Assembly: GCA_018110855.1 (NCBI GenBank) | Contig: JAGBFZ010000065.1 | Span: 1-8,841, forward strand | Reading direction: 5' to 3' | From: Oscillospiraceae bacterium | Lineage (GTDB): Bacteria > Bacillota > Clostridia > Oscillospirales > Ruminococcaceae | Length of the DNA: 8,841 nucleotides | Shown: in pieces, positions 1 to 7,387 of the stretch | Layout: each line of letters begins with the position of its first letter | Position numbering within the stretch: position 1 is the stretch's first letter | The notes under the pieces: generated by a model | Told to the model about the DNA's origin: nothing | What the model saw: the letters and a program-made list of their open reading frames with translations, nothing else | Databases searched by the model: none | Made by a program: the position numbers and the translations under genes

Positions 1-30
1 GGTTTCGTTGAGGATAAATCTGTTTGCCAT
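1..30 (-). CDS. fucO: Lactaldehyde reductase-like Fe-dependent alcohol dehydrogenase, N-terminal fragment
   Basis: Only the first ten codons lie in the window, reading MANRFILNET from an ATG at 30. An AGGAG ribosome binding site (complement of 41-45) sits 10 nt upstream, so this is a genuine start. From memory, E. coli FucO (L-1,2-propanediol oxidoreductase, an iron-dependent group III alcohol dehydrogenase) begins MANRMILNET, a 9 of 10 match. FucO reduces L-lactaldehyde to 1,2-propanediol in the cytoplasm during anaerobic fucose or rhamnose breakdown. The metal and NAD sites are outside the window. The gene lies 55 nt downstream of the same-strand membrane protein gene and could be read from that promoter or from its own; no clear promoter is visible in the gap. 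Ten residues are thin evidence, so another alcohol dehydrogenase of this family is possible. Confidence 0.6.
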   Translation of the reverse strand, partial: MANRFILNET

Positions 31-53
31 AAATAACACACTCCTTTATTTTT

Positions 54-70
54 TGCAGATATTGTCTGCA
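54..70. repeat. Short inverted repeat upstream of the fucO-like gene
   Basis: TGCAGA (54-59) and TCTGCA (65-70) form a perfect 6-bp inverted repeat around a 5-nt TATTG spacer. It lies between the stop of the membrane protein gene and the ribosome binding site of the fucO-like gene. On the minus strand it is followed by an A-rich, not T-rich, stretch, so it is not an intrinsic terminator for the upstream gene. It could be a small operator or a leader hairpin for the fucO-like mRNA. A 6-bp palindrome can also arise by chance. Confidence 0.35.
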
Positions 71-85
71 TTATTTACATAGAGA

Positions 86-679
86 TCACAGCGGTTTTCT
101 GCGGTTTGTGAAAATGTCCTCGTATTCCTCGCCTGTGGGCGGCGGGTCTATGTCGTCCATGCCCGGACTCCGATATACCTTTTTTGCTTTTGAACGCCTG
201 GTGCGGGAGGAATAATCCGTTTTCCTGCTGTGTCGGGGTTTATGAATATATATATCCGAATTGAAGCCCGGATAGCCGAACTGACCCTTTAATATTGACA
301 GCGTCTTATACTGCTGCATACAGAGAAACTGGGGAAAGGCAAACAAGAAAAATATTGCGCCTCCGAGAAGCATGCTTTTGGTGGAGATAAGTATAAGCAG
401 TGTTCGCAAAAGAAATACTCCAAGAGCGGCTGTTGTCCACTTTTCACGCTTGCAGGAGGACATTACGCTGAGAAATGCCGATACGGGTGCAAGCAGTCCC
501 TCAAGAAGCGCGAAAGGATTGTTGTCTATCAGATATACGGGTATCAGAATCAACTCATACAAAGAGGAAAAACCGTTTAATAACACACAGGATATGCCCG
601 TTATTAAAAACAGCTTTTCTATGCGTTCCATTATATGTTGGTTTCGGTTCATCCGGGCGATAAACTCTTGCTCGTTCAT
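86..679 (-). CDS. Multi-pass membrane protein of unknown function with charged cytoplasmic tail
   Basis: I do not recognise this 197-residue protein. Translation starts at an ATG at 679 with an AGGGGG ribosome binding site (complement of 685-690) 5 nt upstream. A polar, basic N-terminus (about 1-22) precedes hydrophobic stretches at about 23-51, 55-73, 82-99 and 102-120, so roughly four transmembrane helices are expected. The last 75 residues are hydrophilic: a strongly basic part (about 148-170, many Arg/Lys/Ser) and then an acidic, proline-containing part (DDIDPPP near 175-181). The tail is probably cytoplasmic by the positive-inside rule. No catalytic motif, lipobox or binding signature is visible. 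It is transcribed divergently from sbcDC from its own promoter (728-756) and ends 55 nt before the fucO-like gene. That makes a two-gene transcript possible but does not indicate a function. Confidence 0.85.
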   Translation of the reverse strand: MNEQEFIARMNRNQHIMERIEKLFLITGISCVLLNGFSSLYELILIPVYLIDNNPFALLEGLLAPVSAFLSVMSSCKREKWTTAALGVFLLRTLLILISTKSMLLGGAIFFLFAFPQFLCMQQYKTLSILKGQFGYPGFNSDIYIHKPRHSRKTDYSSRTRRSKAKKVYRSPGMDDIDPPPTGEEYEDIFTNRRKPL

Positions 680-727
680 TTTGTCCCCCTGTTTTGACTG
701 ATATATTTTTCTCAGCTTGCCTTTTTT

Positions 728-756
728 ATTATACAGCTTATTTCATGTAAAGTCTA
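728..756 (-). promoter_or_regulatory. Sigma-A-type promoter for the membrane protein gene
   Basis: On the minus strand, TAGACT (751-756; 4 of 6 to TTGACA) and a perfect TATAAT (728-733) are separated by 17 bp. Transcription would start near 721, giving a leader of about 40 nt before the ATG at 679. The call rests on motif match and position only. Confidence 0.6.
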
Positions 757-845
757 TATCTTTTTGTAAATTTAGTGAAAAATATTGCAAAATTGTTCGG
801 CAGATTTTGTACATATCATCTGACTGTTTTTTTATTATAAATTGG

Positions 846-874
846 TGGACTTTGGTTTTATGATATGATATAAT
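846..874 (+). promoter_or_regulatory. Sigma-A-type promoter for sbcDC
   Basis: TGGACT (846-851; 4 of 6 to TTGACA) is separated by 17 bp from a perfect TATAAT (869-874). Transcription would begin near 881, about 55 nt before the sbcD ATG. The layout mirrors the divergent promoter at 728-756, and the two -10 boxes are about 135 bp apart. No LexA-type box is visible between them. Confidence 0.6.
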
Positions 875-936
875 TTTTATTAGCTGGATTAATGGAGAAG
901 ACTGATTCGATTTTTTTCTGAAAGGGATGATATGTT

Positions 937-2073
937 ATGAAATTTATTCATCTGTCAGATCTTCATCTTGGGATAAGAGTGAACGAGTTTTCCATGATGG
1001 AGGATCAGAAATATATTCTTGACAGGATCATCGGCATTATTGACAGGGAAAGACCCGATGGCATTATTATTGCGGGAGATATTTATGACAAGTCGGTTCC
1101 TCCTGCTGAGGCGGTGGCGATGTTTGATGATTTTATCAGCCGTATTGCGGAGAGGGCGATACATACCTTTATTATAAGCGGAAATCACGATTCGGCGGAG
1201 AGGATATCCTTCGGTTCAAGGATAATGGATGGGAGCGGTATTCATTTTTCCCCTGTTTACAGCGGTAATGTCAGCCCCGTTATTATGGAGGACGAGTTCG
1301 GCAGGGTGAATGTTTATATGCTGCCGTTTCTGAGACCTTCGGCGGTAAGGGCATTTTTTCCCGATGATGACACGGAGGGCTTTTCCTCAGCTGTGGAGAC
1401 TGCGGTGAGACATCTGGAAATCAACACTGCGGAAAGAAATATCCTTATTACACATCAGTTCGTTACGGGCGCTTTGCGGTCCGATTCGGAGGATATTTCT
1501 GTGGGGGGAACTGACAGCGTAAGCGCAGATATTTTCAGGGATTTTGATTATGTTGCTCTGGGACATATCCATTCGCCGCAGAATATCGGTTCGGAGAGGA
1601 TAAGATACTGCGGTACGCCGCTTAAATACTCATTTTCCGAGGCGGGACACAAAAAGTCAGTTACTGTTGCGGAGCTTTCGGAAAAGGGCACTTTGACGGT
1701 GAGGACCGAGGAGCTTATCCCTCTGCGTGATATGATCGAACTGAAGGGAAGATATGAGGAGCTTATGAGCAGGAGCTTTTACGAGGGGACGGGATATACC
1801 GACGCTTATGTTCACATTACGCTCACCGACGAGGAGGATATTCCCGACGCTGTTACAAAGCTGAGGCTTGTTTACCGAAATATGATGAAGATGGATTACG
1901 ACAATGCACGAACCCGCAGGCAGAATATTATTTCGGGGGCGGCTGAGGTCAGGGAGCCTGATCCTGTAAAGCTTTTCGGAGAGTTTTTTGCTGAGCAGAA
2001 TAATATTCCCATGAGCAGGGAGCAGGCAGAGTTTGCGGAAGCTGTCATCAAGGAGGCATGGAGCGAAATATGA
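937..2073 (+). CDS. sbcD: Exonuclease subunit SbcD (Mre11-type)
   Basis: This 378-residue protein is the metal-dependent nuclease subunit of the SbcCD complex, which opens DNA hairpins and trims blocked double-strand ends in the cytoplasm. The calcineurin-like phosphoesterase motifs are all present in order: D8 and H10 in SDLHLG, D48 in GDIYD, N83-H84-D85 in GNHD, H173 in THQ, and H210 and H212 in ALGHIH. These are the expected ligands of the two-manganese site. The C-terminal third, after about residue 240, fits the capping and SbcC-binding region, and the length is usual for bacterial SbcD. Translation starts at an ATG preceded by AAAGGG (921-926), a rather long 10-nt spacing. The gene is first in an operon with sbcC and shares its last bases with it. 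No key residue is missing. Confidence 0.97.
   Translation: MKFIHLSDLHLGIRVNEFSMMEDQKYILDRIIGIIDRERPDGIIIAGDIYDKSVPPAEAVAMFDDFISRIAERAIHTFIISGNHDSAERISFGSRIMDGSGIHFSPVYSGNVSPVIMEDEFGRVNVYMLPFLRPSAVRAFFPDDDTEGFSSAVETAVRHLEINTAERNILITHQFVTGALRSDSEDISVGGTDSVSADIFRDFDYVALGHIHSPQNIGSERIRYCGTPLKYSFSEAGHKKSVTVAELSEKGTLTVRTEELIPLRDMIELKGRYEELMSRSFYEGTGYTDAYVHITLTDEEDIPDAVTKLRLVYRNMMKMDYDNARTRRQNIISGAAEVREPDPVKLFGEFFAEQNNIPMSREQAEFAEAVIKEAWSEI
2050..2063 (+). promoter_or_regulatory. Ribosome binding sites deciding the sbcC start
   Basis: Inside the sbcD 3' end, AAGGAGG (2050-2056) is followed by GGAG (2060-2063). The ATG at 2058 lies only 1 nt after AAGGAGG, too close to be used. The ATG at 2070 lies 6 nt after GGAG and 13 nt after AAGGAGG, and it overlaps the sbcD stop as ATGA (2070-2073). 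This favours 2070 and termination-reinitiation coupling. Confidence 0.7.
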
Positions 2074-4844
2074 GACCTATCAGGCTTAAAATGTCCGCAT
2101 TCGGACCTTATGTGGGAAGTAATGACAGCCCTGTGGAGATAGATTTCAGCAGGCTGGGCAAGGACGGGCTTTATCTTATCACAGGCGACACGGGAGCGGG
2201 AAAAACTACCGTTTTTGACGCTATCACCTTTGCTCTGTACGGTGAACCAAGCGGAAACAACAGAGATCCGAAAATGCTCAGATCAAAATATGCTTCGGGG
2301 GATATTCCCACCTATGCGGAGCTGACCTTCGAATACAGGGACGAGGTCTATGTTATAAGGCGGAATCCCGAATATGAGCGGGCTAAGAAAAGCGGCGGAG
2401 GCACTACCTCGCAGAAGGCTTCCGCTTCTCTCACATATCCTGACGGTAGGATACTTGACGGGAAGCTCGCTGATGTCAATAATGCTGTTCGGGACATTAT
2501 CGGAATTGACAGAGATCAGTTCATGCAGATCGCTATGATCTCACAAGGGGATTTTCTGAAGCTGCTTTTAGCGGGAACTGTCGAGCGGCAGGAGATCTTC
2601 AGAAAGATTTTCAAGACCGAGAGATACAAGCAGGTTCAGGATGATCTGAAAAGCAGGCTTTCTGAGATCGCTAAAGAAGCGGAAGCTCTGAAAAACGGTG
2701 TCAGCAGCTTTATTCTGGCTGTGAAATGCGATGAACAAAGCGTTCATTTTCCAAGGCTTGAGATGGCAAGGCGGGGGGAGATCCCCTTTGAGGAAACGGA
2801 AAATGTAATAAACAGCATTATTTCCGAGGATATGGAAACGGCGGCTGCACAGTCTGATGCTATTTCGGATATTGATAATGAGCTTGGGGCAGTCCTTGAA
2901 AATATCGGAAGGGGCAAGAAGATTAAAGAGGCTCAGGACGCTTTGAGCAGTAAGAAGAAAATGCTTGACGAGCTTGCTCCGAAATTATCGGCGGCTGAAA
3001 AGGAGCTTTTCGAAAAAAAAGAGGCGCTTTCCGCGGGGGACGAGCTTACCTCACAGATTGAAAAGGTGAGGGCAGAGCTTGAAAAATACTCGGAGCTTGA
3101 AAAAACCTCGGGGGATGCTGCTGCACTTGAAAAGAAATTAGCTTTTGGCAGGGCGGAGCTTATCCGAAAGACAAATTCTCTTTCGGTATGCGGTGAAAGA
3201 CTTCTTGCGCTTAAAAATGAGCTGTCGGAGCTGGAAAATGCGGGGGAAAATTCGGCTAACCTTAAAAATTATATTGACGGACTGCGAAACAGGCTTACTG
3301 ACACTCAGCGACTGAAAAGAGCTGCGGAGGAATTGCGCAGGATAGAGGAAAATCTTGAGAAGGAGAAGCGGAATTATCTTGCTGCGTCAAGAGAATACAC
3401 CATGGCTCAGGAGCGTTATGTGAAGCTAAACAAGGCATTTCATGATGAGCAGGCGGGTATTCTGGCGGCAGAGCTTATTGAGGGACAGCCTTGCCCTGTC
3501 TGCGGTTCGCTGCATCATCCGTCTCCTGCAGGTAAATCACAGCTTGCTCCTTCTAAGGAGCAGGTTGAAGCGGCGGCGGACGCTGCGGATAAGAAAAACA
3601 CTGCTATGAATGAGGCAAGCCGCATCTGCGGTGAGATAAAGGGCAGATTTGAAAACGGACGAAAATGGATAGGGGAGCAGATAAAAGGAAAATGCGATGA
3701 AGGCTCTCTTTTTGAATATATCGGCAGCGAGCTGATAAGTATTAATAATGAAATAAACGAAAAGACAGAGCATCTTCGGCTGGAAAATGACAGGCTTCAG
3801 CGGAAAAAGACTGTGGCTGAGGCTATTCCTGAGACAGAGCGTGAAGCTGAGGGGATAAAGGAGTTCATCTCACAGCTCAAAAGCGCAATATCTTCAGATG
3901 AAGCGGTTCTTTCCGAAAGGAGAGAGACCATCAAAAAGCTTTCGGCTGAGGTATCATTTTCGGGCAGAGAGGCGGCTATGGCTGAGATATCAAGGCTCTC
4001 TGCGGTAAAGGACGGGCTCAGAAGAGAGTTTGATGCGGCTGAAAACAGATATAAGCAGTTTTCTGCCGAGTCGGATTCGTTAAAGGGGCAGATCGAACAG
4101 CTGAGCAGTCAGCTTGAGAACTGCGGTGAGATCGATCTTGCGTCACTTGAGGAAAAGCGTGATGTGCTTTCGGGAAGGAAAAAAGCTGTTTCGGATGAAA
4201 ATATCATTATCCGCGGCAGGATCGATCTTAACAGATCGGCTCTTATGCAGATAAAGGCTCGGGCGGCAGAGCTTGCTCATACAGAGAAAAAATATGCTGT
4301 TGCCATGGCTGTTTCAGACACTGCAAACGGAAAGCTGGCGGGCAAGGCGAAGATCAGCTTTGAGACCTATGTACAGATGTATTTCCTTGACAGGATACTT
4401 GAGAGGGCTAACCGCAGGCTGCTAATTATGTCGGATAATCAGTATGAGCTGAAAAGGCGTGAGTATGACAAGGTTGAGGGAAATGGTCAGAAGGGTCTTG
4501 AGCTTGATGTTCTCGATCACTACAACGGCACTGTCAGAGATGTCAGATCTCTCTCGGGCGGTGAATCCTTTAAGGCTTCTCTGGCTCTGGCTCTGGGACT
4601 TTCGGACGAGGTACAGTCCTCCGCTCCTGCTATCAGGCTTGATTCCATGTTCGTTGATGAGGGCTTCGGCTCCCTTGACGAGGAATCACTTCGTCAGGCT
4701 ATAAAGGCGCTTTCCGAGATAGGCGGCGGAAACAGGCTTGTGGGCATCATATCCCATGTGGCGGAGCTCAAGGACAGGATAGACAGGCAGATAGTCGTTT
4801 CAAAGGACAGAAGCGGCGGAAGCCGTGTGGAGGTCAGGGTATAA
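2070..4844 (+). CDS. sbcC: Exonuclease subunit SbcC (Rad50-type SMC-like ATPase)
   Basis: This is the ATPase partner of SbcD; it binds and clamps DNA ends and gates the nuclease. From the 2070 start (924 residues, beginning MRPIRLKMSAFGPY, the usual SbcC N-terminus) the features are: Walker A GDTGAGKTT (about 39-47), Q-loop Q159 in SQGDFLKLL, a long E/K/A/L-rich coiled coil (about 165-470), the zinc hook CPVC (C475, C478), the returning coiled coil (about 500-740), ABC signature LSGGE (828-832), Walker B with D863-E864 in FVDEGFGSLDE, and the H-loop H896 in ISHV. The hook lies nearly at mid-length, as expected for the folded-back arm. At 924 residues it is somewhat shorter than the E. coli protein (about 1050), consistent with a shorter arm. 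A longer start at 2058 adds only MERN and has poor ribosome binding site spacing. It is co-transcribed with sbcD. No clear terminator follows, so some read-through into mcp is possible. Confidence 0.97.
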   Translation: MRPIRLKMSAFGPYVGSNDSPVEIDFSRLGKDGLYLITGDTGAGKTTVFDAITFALYGEPSGNNRDPKMLRSKYASGDIPTYAELTFEYRDEVYVIRRNPEYERAKKSGGGTTSQKASASLTYPDGRILDGKLADVNNAVRDIIGIDRDQFMQIAMISQGDFLKLLLAGTVERQEIFRKIFKTERYKQVQDDLKSRLSEIAKEAEALKNGVSSFILAVKCDEQSVHFPRLEMARRGEIPFEETENVINSIISEDMETAAAQSDAISDIDNELGAVLENIGRGKKIKEAQDALSSKKKMLDELAPKLSAAEKELFEKKEALSAGDELTSQIEKVRAELEKYSELEKTSGDAAALEKKLAFGRAELIRKTNSLSVCGERLLALKNELSELENAGENSANLKNYIDGLRNRLTDTQRLKRAAEELRRIEENLEKEKRNYLAASREYTMAQERYVKLNKAFHDEQAGILAAELIEGQPCPVCGSLHHPSPAGKSQLAPSKEQVEAAADAADKKNTAMNEASRICGEIKGRFENGRKWIGEQIKGKCDEGSLFEYIGSELISINNEINEKTEHLRLENDRLQRKKTVAEAIPETEREAEGIKEFISQLKSAISSDEAVLSERRETIKKLSAEVSFSGREAAMAEISRLSAVKDGLRREFDAAENRYKQFSAESDSLKGQIEQLSSQLENCGEIDLASLEEKRDVLSGRKKAVSDENIIIRGRIDLNRSALMQIKARAAELAHTEKKYAVAMAVSDTANGKLAGKAKISFETYVQMYFLDRILERANRRLLIMSDNQYELKRREYDKVEGNGQKGLELDVLDHYNGTVRDVRSLSGGESFKASLALALGLSDEVQSSAPAIRLDSMFVDEGFGSLDEESLRQAIKALSEIGGGNRLVGIISHVAELKDRIDRQIVVSKDRSGGSRVEVRV

Positions 4845-4925
4845 TTAATTTGACTGTAATGATCACGGCTTCTTATGTGCCTTATATCTGCTGCTCATCC
4901 CCATCCCGACTTACGCGCAGCAGCA

Positions 4926-4954
4926 TTGACATTTTTAGCATATTATGGTATAAT
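4926..4954 (+). promoter_or_regulatory. Perfect-consensus extended -10 promoter for the chemoreceptor gene
   Basis: TTGACA (4926-4931) and TATAAT (4949-4954) are both exact consensus hexamers, separated by the optimal 17 bp. A TG at 4946-4947 forms the extended -10 element TGGTATAAT. Transcription should begin near 4961, leaving a leader of about 60 nt before the ATG at 5021. As sequence it is the strongest promoter in the window. It is of the housekeeping sigma-A type, not the flagellar sigma-D/sigma-28 type often seen for chemotaxis genes. Confidence 0.85.
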
Positions 4955-4970
4955 ACTGTCGAGAGCTAAG

Positions 4971-4993
4971 GCAGCCTGCTGACAGCAGACTGC
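4971..4993 (+). promoter_or_regulatory. Hairpin in the 5' leader of the chemoreceptor mRNA
   Basis: Arms GCAGCCTGCT (4971-4980) and AGCAGACTGC (4984-4993) pair over nine positions with one internal C-A mismatch, closed by the 3-nt loop GAC. The hairpin begins about 10 nt after the predicted transcription start and ends 14 nt before the ribosome binding site AGGAG (5008-5012). No T-run follows, so it is not a terminator. It could stabilise the mRNA 5' end or be bound by a regulator; no known riboswitch class is recognisable at this size. Confidence 0.55.
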
Positions 4994-5020
4994 GGCAATA
5001 AAATATTAGGAGATATGAGT

Positions 5021-7066
5021 ATGACTATCACCCAGAAGATCAGTATTATGGCTGCGGCTTGCACCACAATAGCATCAATAGCTGTCGGCACACTTGGCAA
5101 TTTAAGTGCTAATAATGCATTCAGCGAAGATTCACGAAAGATAATGATAACAGCGGAAAACAGCATCAGCTCTGAAATAAATGCATATCTCAGCAAGATA
5201 GAGCAGTCGGTTGATACTCTCGCTGAGGTGGCAATGAACAACCTCGATGATTTTAATGCCTTTCAGAATGTTGACAAGTATGTGACCGATTACACAAATA
5301 ATATTGAGCCTATTCTGTTAAGCTCCGCAGAAAATACCGACGGTGCGATATGTGCTTACATAAGATATAATCCCGATTTCACTGATCCTACCTCGGGCTT
5401 GTTCTTTACAAGAAACAGCACTGCCGAGGAGTTTCAGAGCGTTACTCCCACCGATTTCAGCACATTCGACAAGACTGACCTTGCACACGTTGGCTGGTAC
5501 TACACTCCTGTCAACAACGGCAAGCCTACATGGATGAATCCATATCTTAATGAGAACGTGGGAATATATATGATATCCTATGTTGTGCCGCTGTTTCACG
5601 ATGGAGTGAATGTGGGAATCATCGGTATGGACATAGATTTTACTATGGTGCAGAACATCGCAGAAGGCTCCGATACATACGAAACGGTAATGCCCATCAT
5701 TGTAGACAGCGCCAACAGCGTAATGTACGGCAAGGATATGACCTTCGGCACAGGGCTTGAGGAGTATTGCTCTTCCGATGCGCTTGCTGCCTCTCTCGAA
5801 GGTGAAGCAAGCGACACGCCCATTATCTGCAATATAAGCGGAGAAAAGAGAAATGCTGTTTTCAGCACCCTTGACAACGGTATGAAGCTTATTTTTACCG
5901 TAGAAGATTCCGAGCTTTCTAAGCAGTCTGTCCATATGGTAATGGTAATGCTTGCGGCTGTAATTGTTGTTGCCGCAGTCACTGCTGTTGTTGCAATTCT
6001 TGTATCTGTCAGAATGACCCGTTCGCTTCGTGAACTGAATCGTGCGGCTCAGAAGGTGGCAGAAGGCGAGCTTGATGTTACCGTCAAGGCATCCTCAAAA
6101 GACGATATCGGCGTTCTGGCAAACAGTCTGGGACAGACCACAGATCAGCTCAGAAATTATTCGGGATATATTAACGAGCTGTCCGATGTGCTTAACCAGA
6201 TAGCATCCGGCAACCTAAACATCAGCCTTAAAATGGAGTACAGAGGCGAGTTTGAAAAACTTAAATCGGCACTGGAAAACATCACTGCTTCACTTAACAG
6301 CACTCTTGTGGAGATAGACAAAGCGGCAGATCAGGTGGCAAACGGCGCAGATCAGGTTTCCGGCGGAGCGCAGGCGCTGGCTTCAGGCTCCACCGAGCAG
6401 GCAGGCTCCATCGAACAGCTTGTGTCTACGATAGAAGAAATGTCGGGACAGATAAAGACCAATGCCGCACAGGCAGAGCAGGTCAGCGAAAGTATGAATT
6501 CCATCGGCAGCGAGGCTAACCTCAGCAATGAGCGTATGAACCATATGCTTGACGCTATGAAGGATATCAGCGATAATGCCGATCAGATAAGCGCAATAAT
6601 CAAGACCATAGAGGACATCGCATTCCAGACCAATATCTTAGCGCTGAATGCCGCTGTGGAAGCCGCAAGAGCAGGCGAAGCGGGCAAGGGCTTTGCTGTG
6701 GTTGCCGACGAGGTTAGAAACCTTGCCTCCAAGTCCGCTGAGGCTTCTCAGAACACCTCTGCGCTCATCGGCAAGACAATGGAGGCGGTGGAGAACGGCT
6801 CGCAGATCGCAAACCGGACTGCCGAATCCCTTAACACCGTTGTCACGAACATTGGTGATATAATCACAGCTATCGATGACATTGCCCGTAATTCTCACAA
6901 GCAGTCCGAGGCGGTAAATCAGGTGACTGTCGGTGTTGAACAGCTTTCCGAGGTGACACAAAACAATTCTGCGGCTTCCGAGCAAAGCGCTGCTGCTGCC
7001 GAGGAGCTTGCGGGACAGGCAAACACAATGAAGCGCCTTACAGGAAAATTCACTCTTAAAAAGTGA
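5021..7066 (+). CDS. Methyl-accepting chemotaxis protein with extracellular dCache-type sensor
   Basis: A transmembrane chemoreceptor that would signal to CheA/CheW. I place the start at the ATG at 5021 (681 residues): AGGAG (5008-5012) is 8 nt from it but only 2 nt from the ATG at 5015. Residue numbers follow the 5021 start. The order is TM1 (about 7-27), an extracellular sensor (about 28-300) with dCache-like features (W159-Y160-Y161, W171, PY at 174-175, ISYVVP, then GMDIDF with D204/D206), TM2 (about 304-330), HAMP (about 331-382), a second HAMP-like segment (about 387-437), and the MA coiled-coil hairpin. The hairpin tip at about 529-575 is highly conserved ([19 protein letters not shown], then [13 protein letters not shown]). 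The arginine I associate with amino-acid-binding dCache domains, two residues before the first W, is not seen (V157), so I do not name a ligand. There is no C-terminal NWETF-type receptor tail. The gene is monocistronic between its own promoter and terminator, with no che or flagellar genes nearby. Confidence 0.95.
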   Translation: MTITQKISIMAAACTTIASIAVGTLGNLSANNAFSEDSRKIMITAENSISSEINAYLSKIEQSVDTLAEVAMNNLDDFNAFQNVDKYVTDYTNNIEPILLSSAENTDGAICAYIRYNPDFTDPTSGLFFTRNSTAEEFQSVTPTDFSTFDKTDLAHVGWYYTPVNNGKPTWMNPYLNENVGIYMISYVVPLFHDGVNVGIIGMDIDFTMVQNIAEGSDTYETVMPIIVDSANSVMYGKDMTFGTGLEEYCSSDALAASLEGEASDTPIICNISGEKRNAVFSTLDNGMKLIFTVEDSELSKQSVHMVMVMLAAVIVVAAVTAVVAILVSVRMTRSLRELNRAAQKVAEGELDVTVKASSKDDIGVLANSLGQTTDQLRNYSGYINELSDVLNQIASGNLNISLKMEYRGEFEKLKSALENITASLNSTLVEIDKAADQVANGADQVSGGAQALASGSTEQAGSIEQLVSTIEEMSGQIKTNAAQAEQVSESMNSIGSEANLSNERMNHMLDAMKDISDNADQISAIIKTIEDIAFQTNILALNAAVEAARAGEAGKGFAVVADEVRNLASKSAEASQNTSALIGKTMEAVENGSQIANRTAESLNTVVTNIGDIITAIDDIARNSHKQSEAVNQVTVGVEQLSEVTQNNSAASEQSAAAAEELAGQANTMKRLTGKFTLKK

Positions 7067-7118
7067 GCTGTATCATAATACGGAAAAAGAGACTGTTGCA
7101 CTCCATAACAAAATATTT

Positions 7119-7156
7119 GCACCAAAGCAGGCAAAGCCCGCTTTGGTGCTTTTTTT
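7119..7156 (+). terminator. Rho-independent terminator of the chemoreceptor gene
   Basis: GCACCAAAGC (7119-7128) and GCTTTGGTGC (7140-7149) form a perfect 10-bp stem. A further GGC/GCC pairing (7130-7132 with 7136-7138) extends it across one mismatch to an AAA loop, and seven T (7150-7156) follow. It begins 52 nt after the mcp stop. No comparable T-run is present for the opposite strand, so it acts mainly on the plus strand. Confidence 0.92.
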
Positions 7157-7387
7157 AGGTTAAAACAGGGTCAGGCATAAATTTGCTGCTTTGGACATCA
7201 AAAAAATATGAAATTCATAGGCAGAAAAAACTTTGTATATCGAGTCCGCCGGCAAATAATACTAATCACTAACCAACCAATGGACAATATATCAACTCGG
7301 CTGTTTTGCATAGTTCTTCGTTAAGTGCAGTTATTTTGTTGGCTTTAATAAACAATAGAATGATAATGGATAAGCGGAACTGCCGAA
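7157..7387. other. Gene-free convergent intergenic stretch
   Basis: About 230 AT-rich bases separate the mcp terminator from the stop of the convergent glycosyltransferase gene. I see no coding region with a ribosome binding site, no RNA gene and no insertion-sequence end. The only open frame of note is 38 codons (7208-7324, plus) without a ribosome binding site. No strong terminator for the minus-strand operon could be identified here. Confidence 0.6.

Noticed and set aside
680..936. LexA (SOS) operator upstream of sbcD
   Set aside because: Only a GTTCG half-site is present near 796-800, with no matching GAAC half at the expected distance.
4955..5014. Sigma-D (flagellar) promoter for mcp
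   Set aside because: TAAG and GCGGCAATAA look vaguely similar to TAAA and GCCGATAA, but spacing and bases do not fit; the sigma-A promoter is perfect.
5318..5935. Long open frame (205 codons) on the minus strand inside mcp
   Set aside because: It is antisense to a well-supported gene with full domain structure, has no ribosome binding site, and its sequence has no coherent domain; it is a codon-usage shadow.
7086..7110. Possible insertion-sequence end (GAGACTGTTGCA-like string)
   Set aside because: No partner inverted repeat, target duplication or transposase remnant is visible in the neighbouring 300 bases.
7208..7324. Small plus-strand open frame of 38 codons after the mcp terminator
   Set aside because: No ribosome binding site, no promoter, unremarkable composition; it sits just after a strong terminator.
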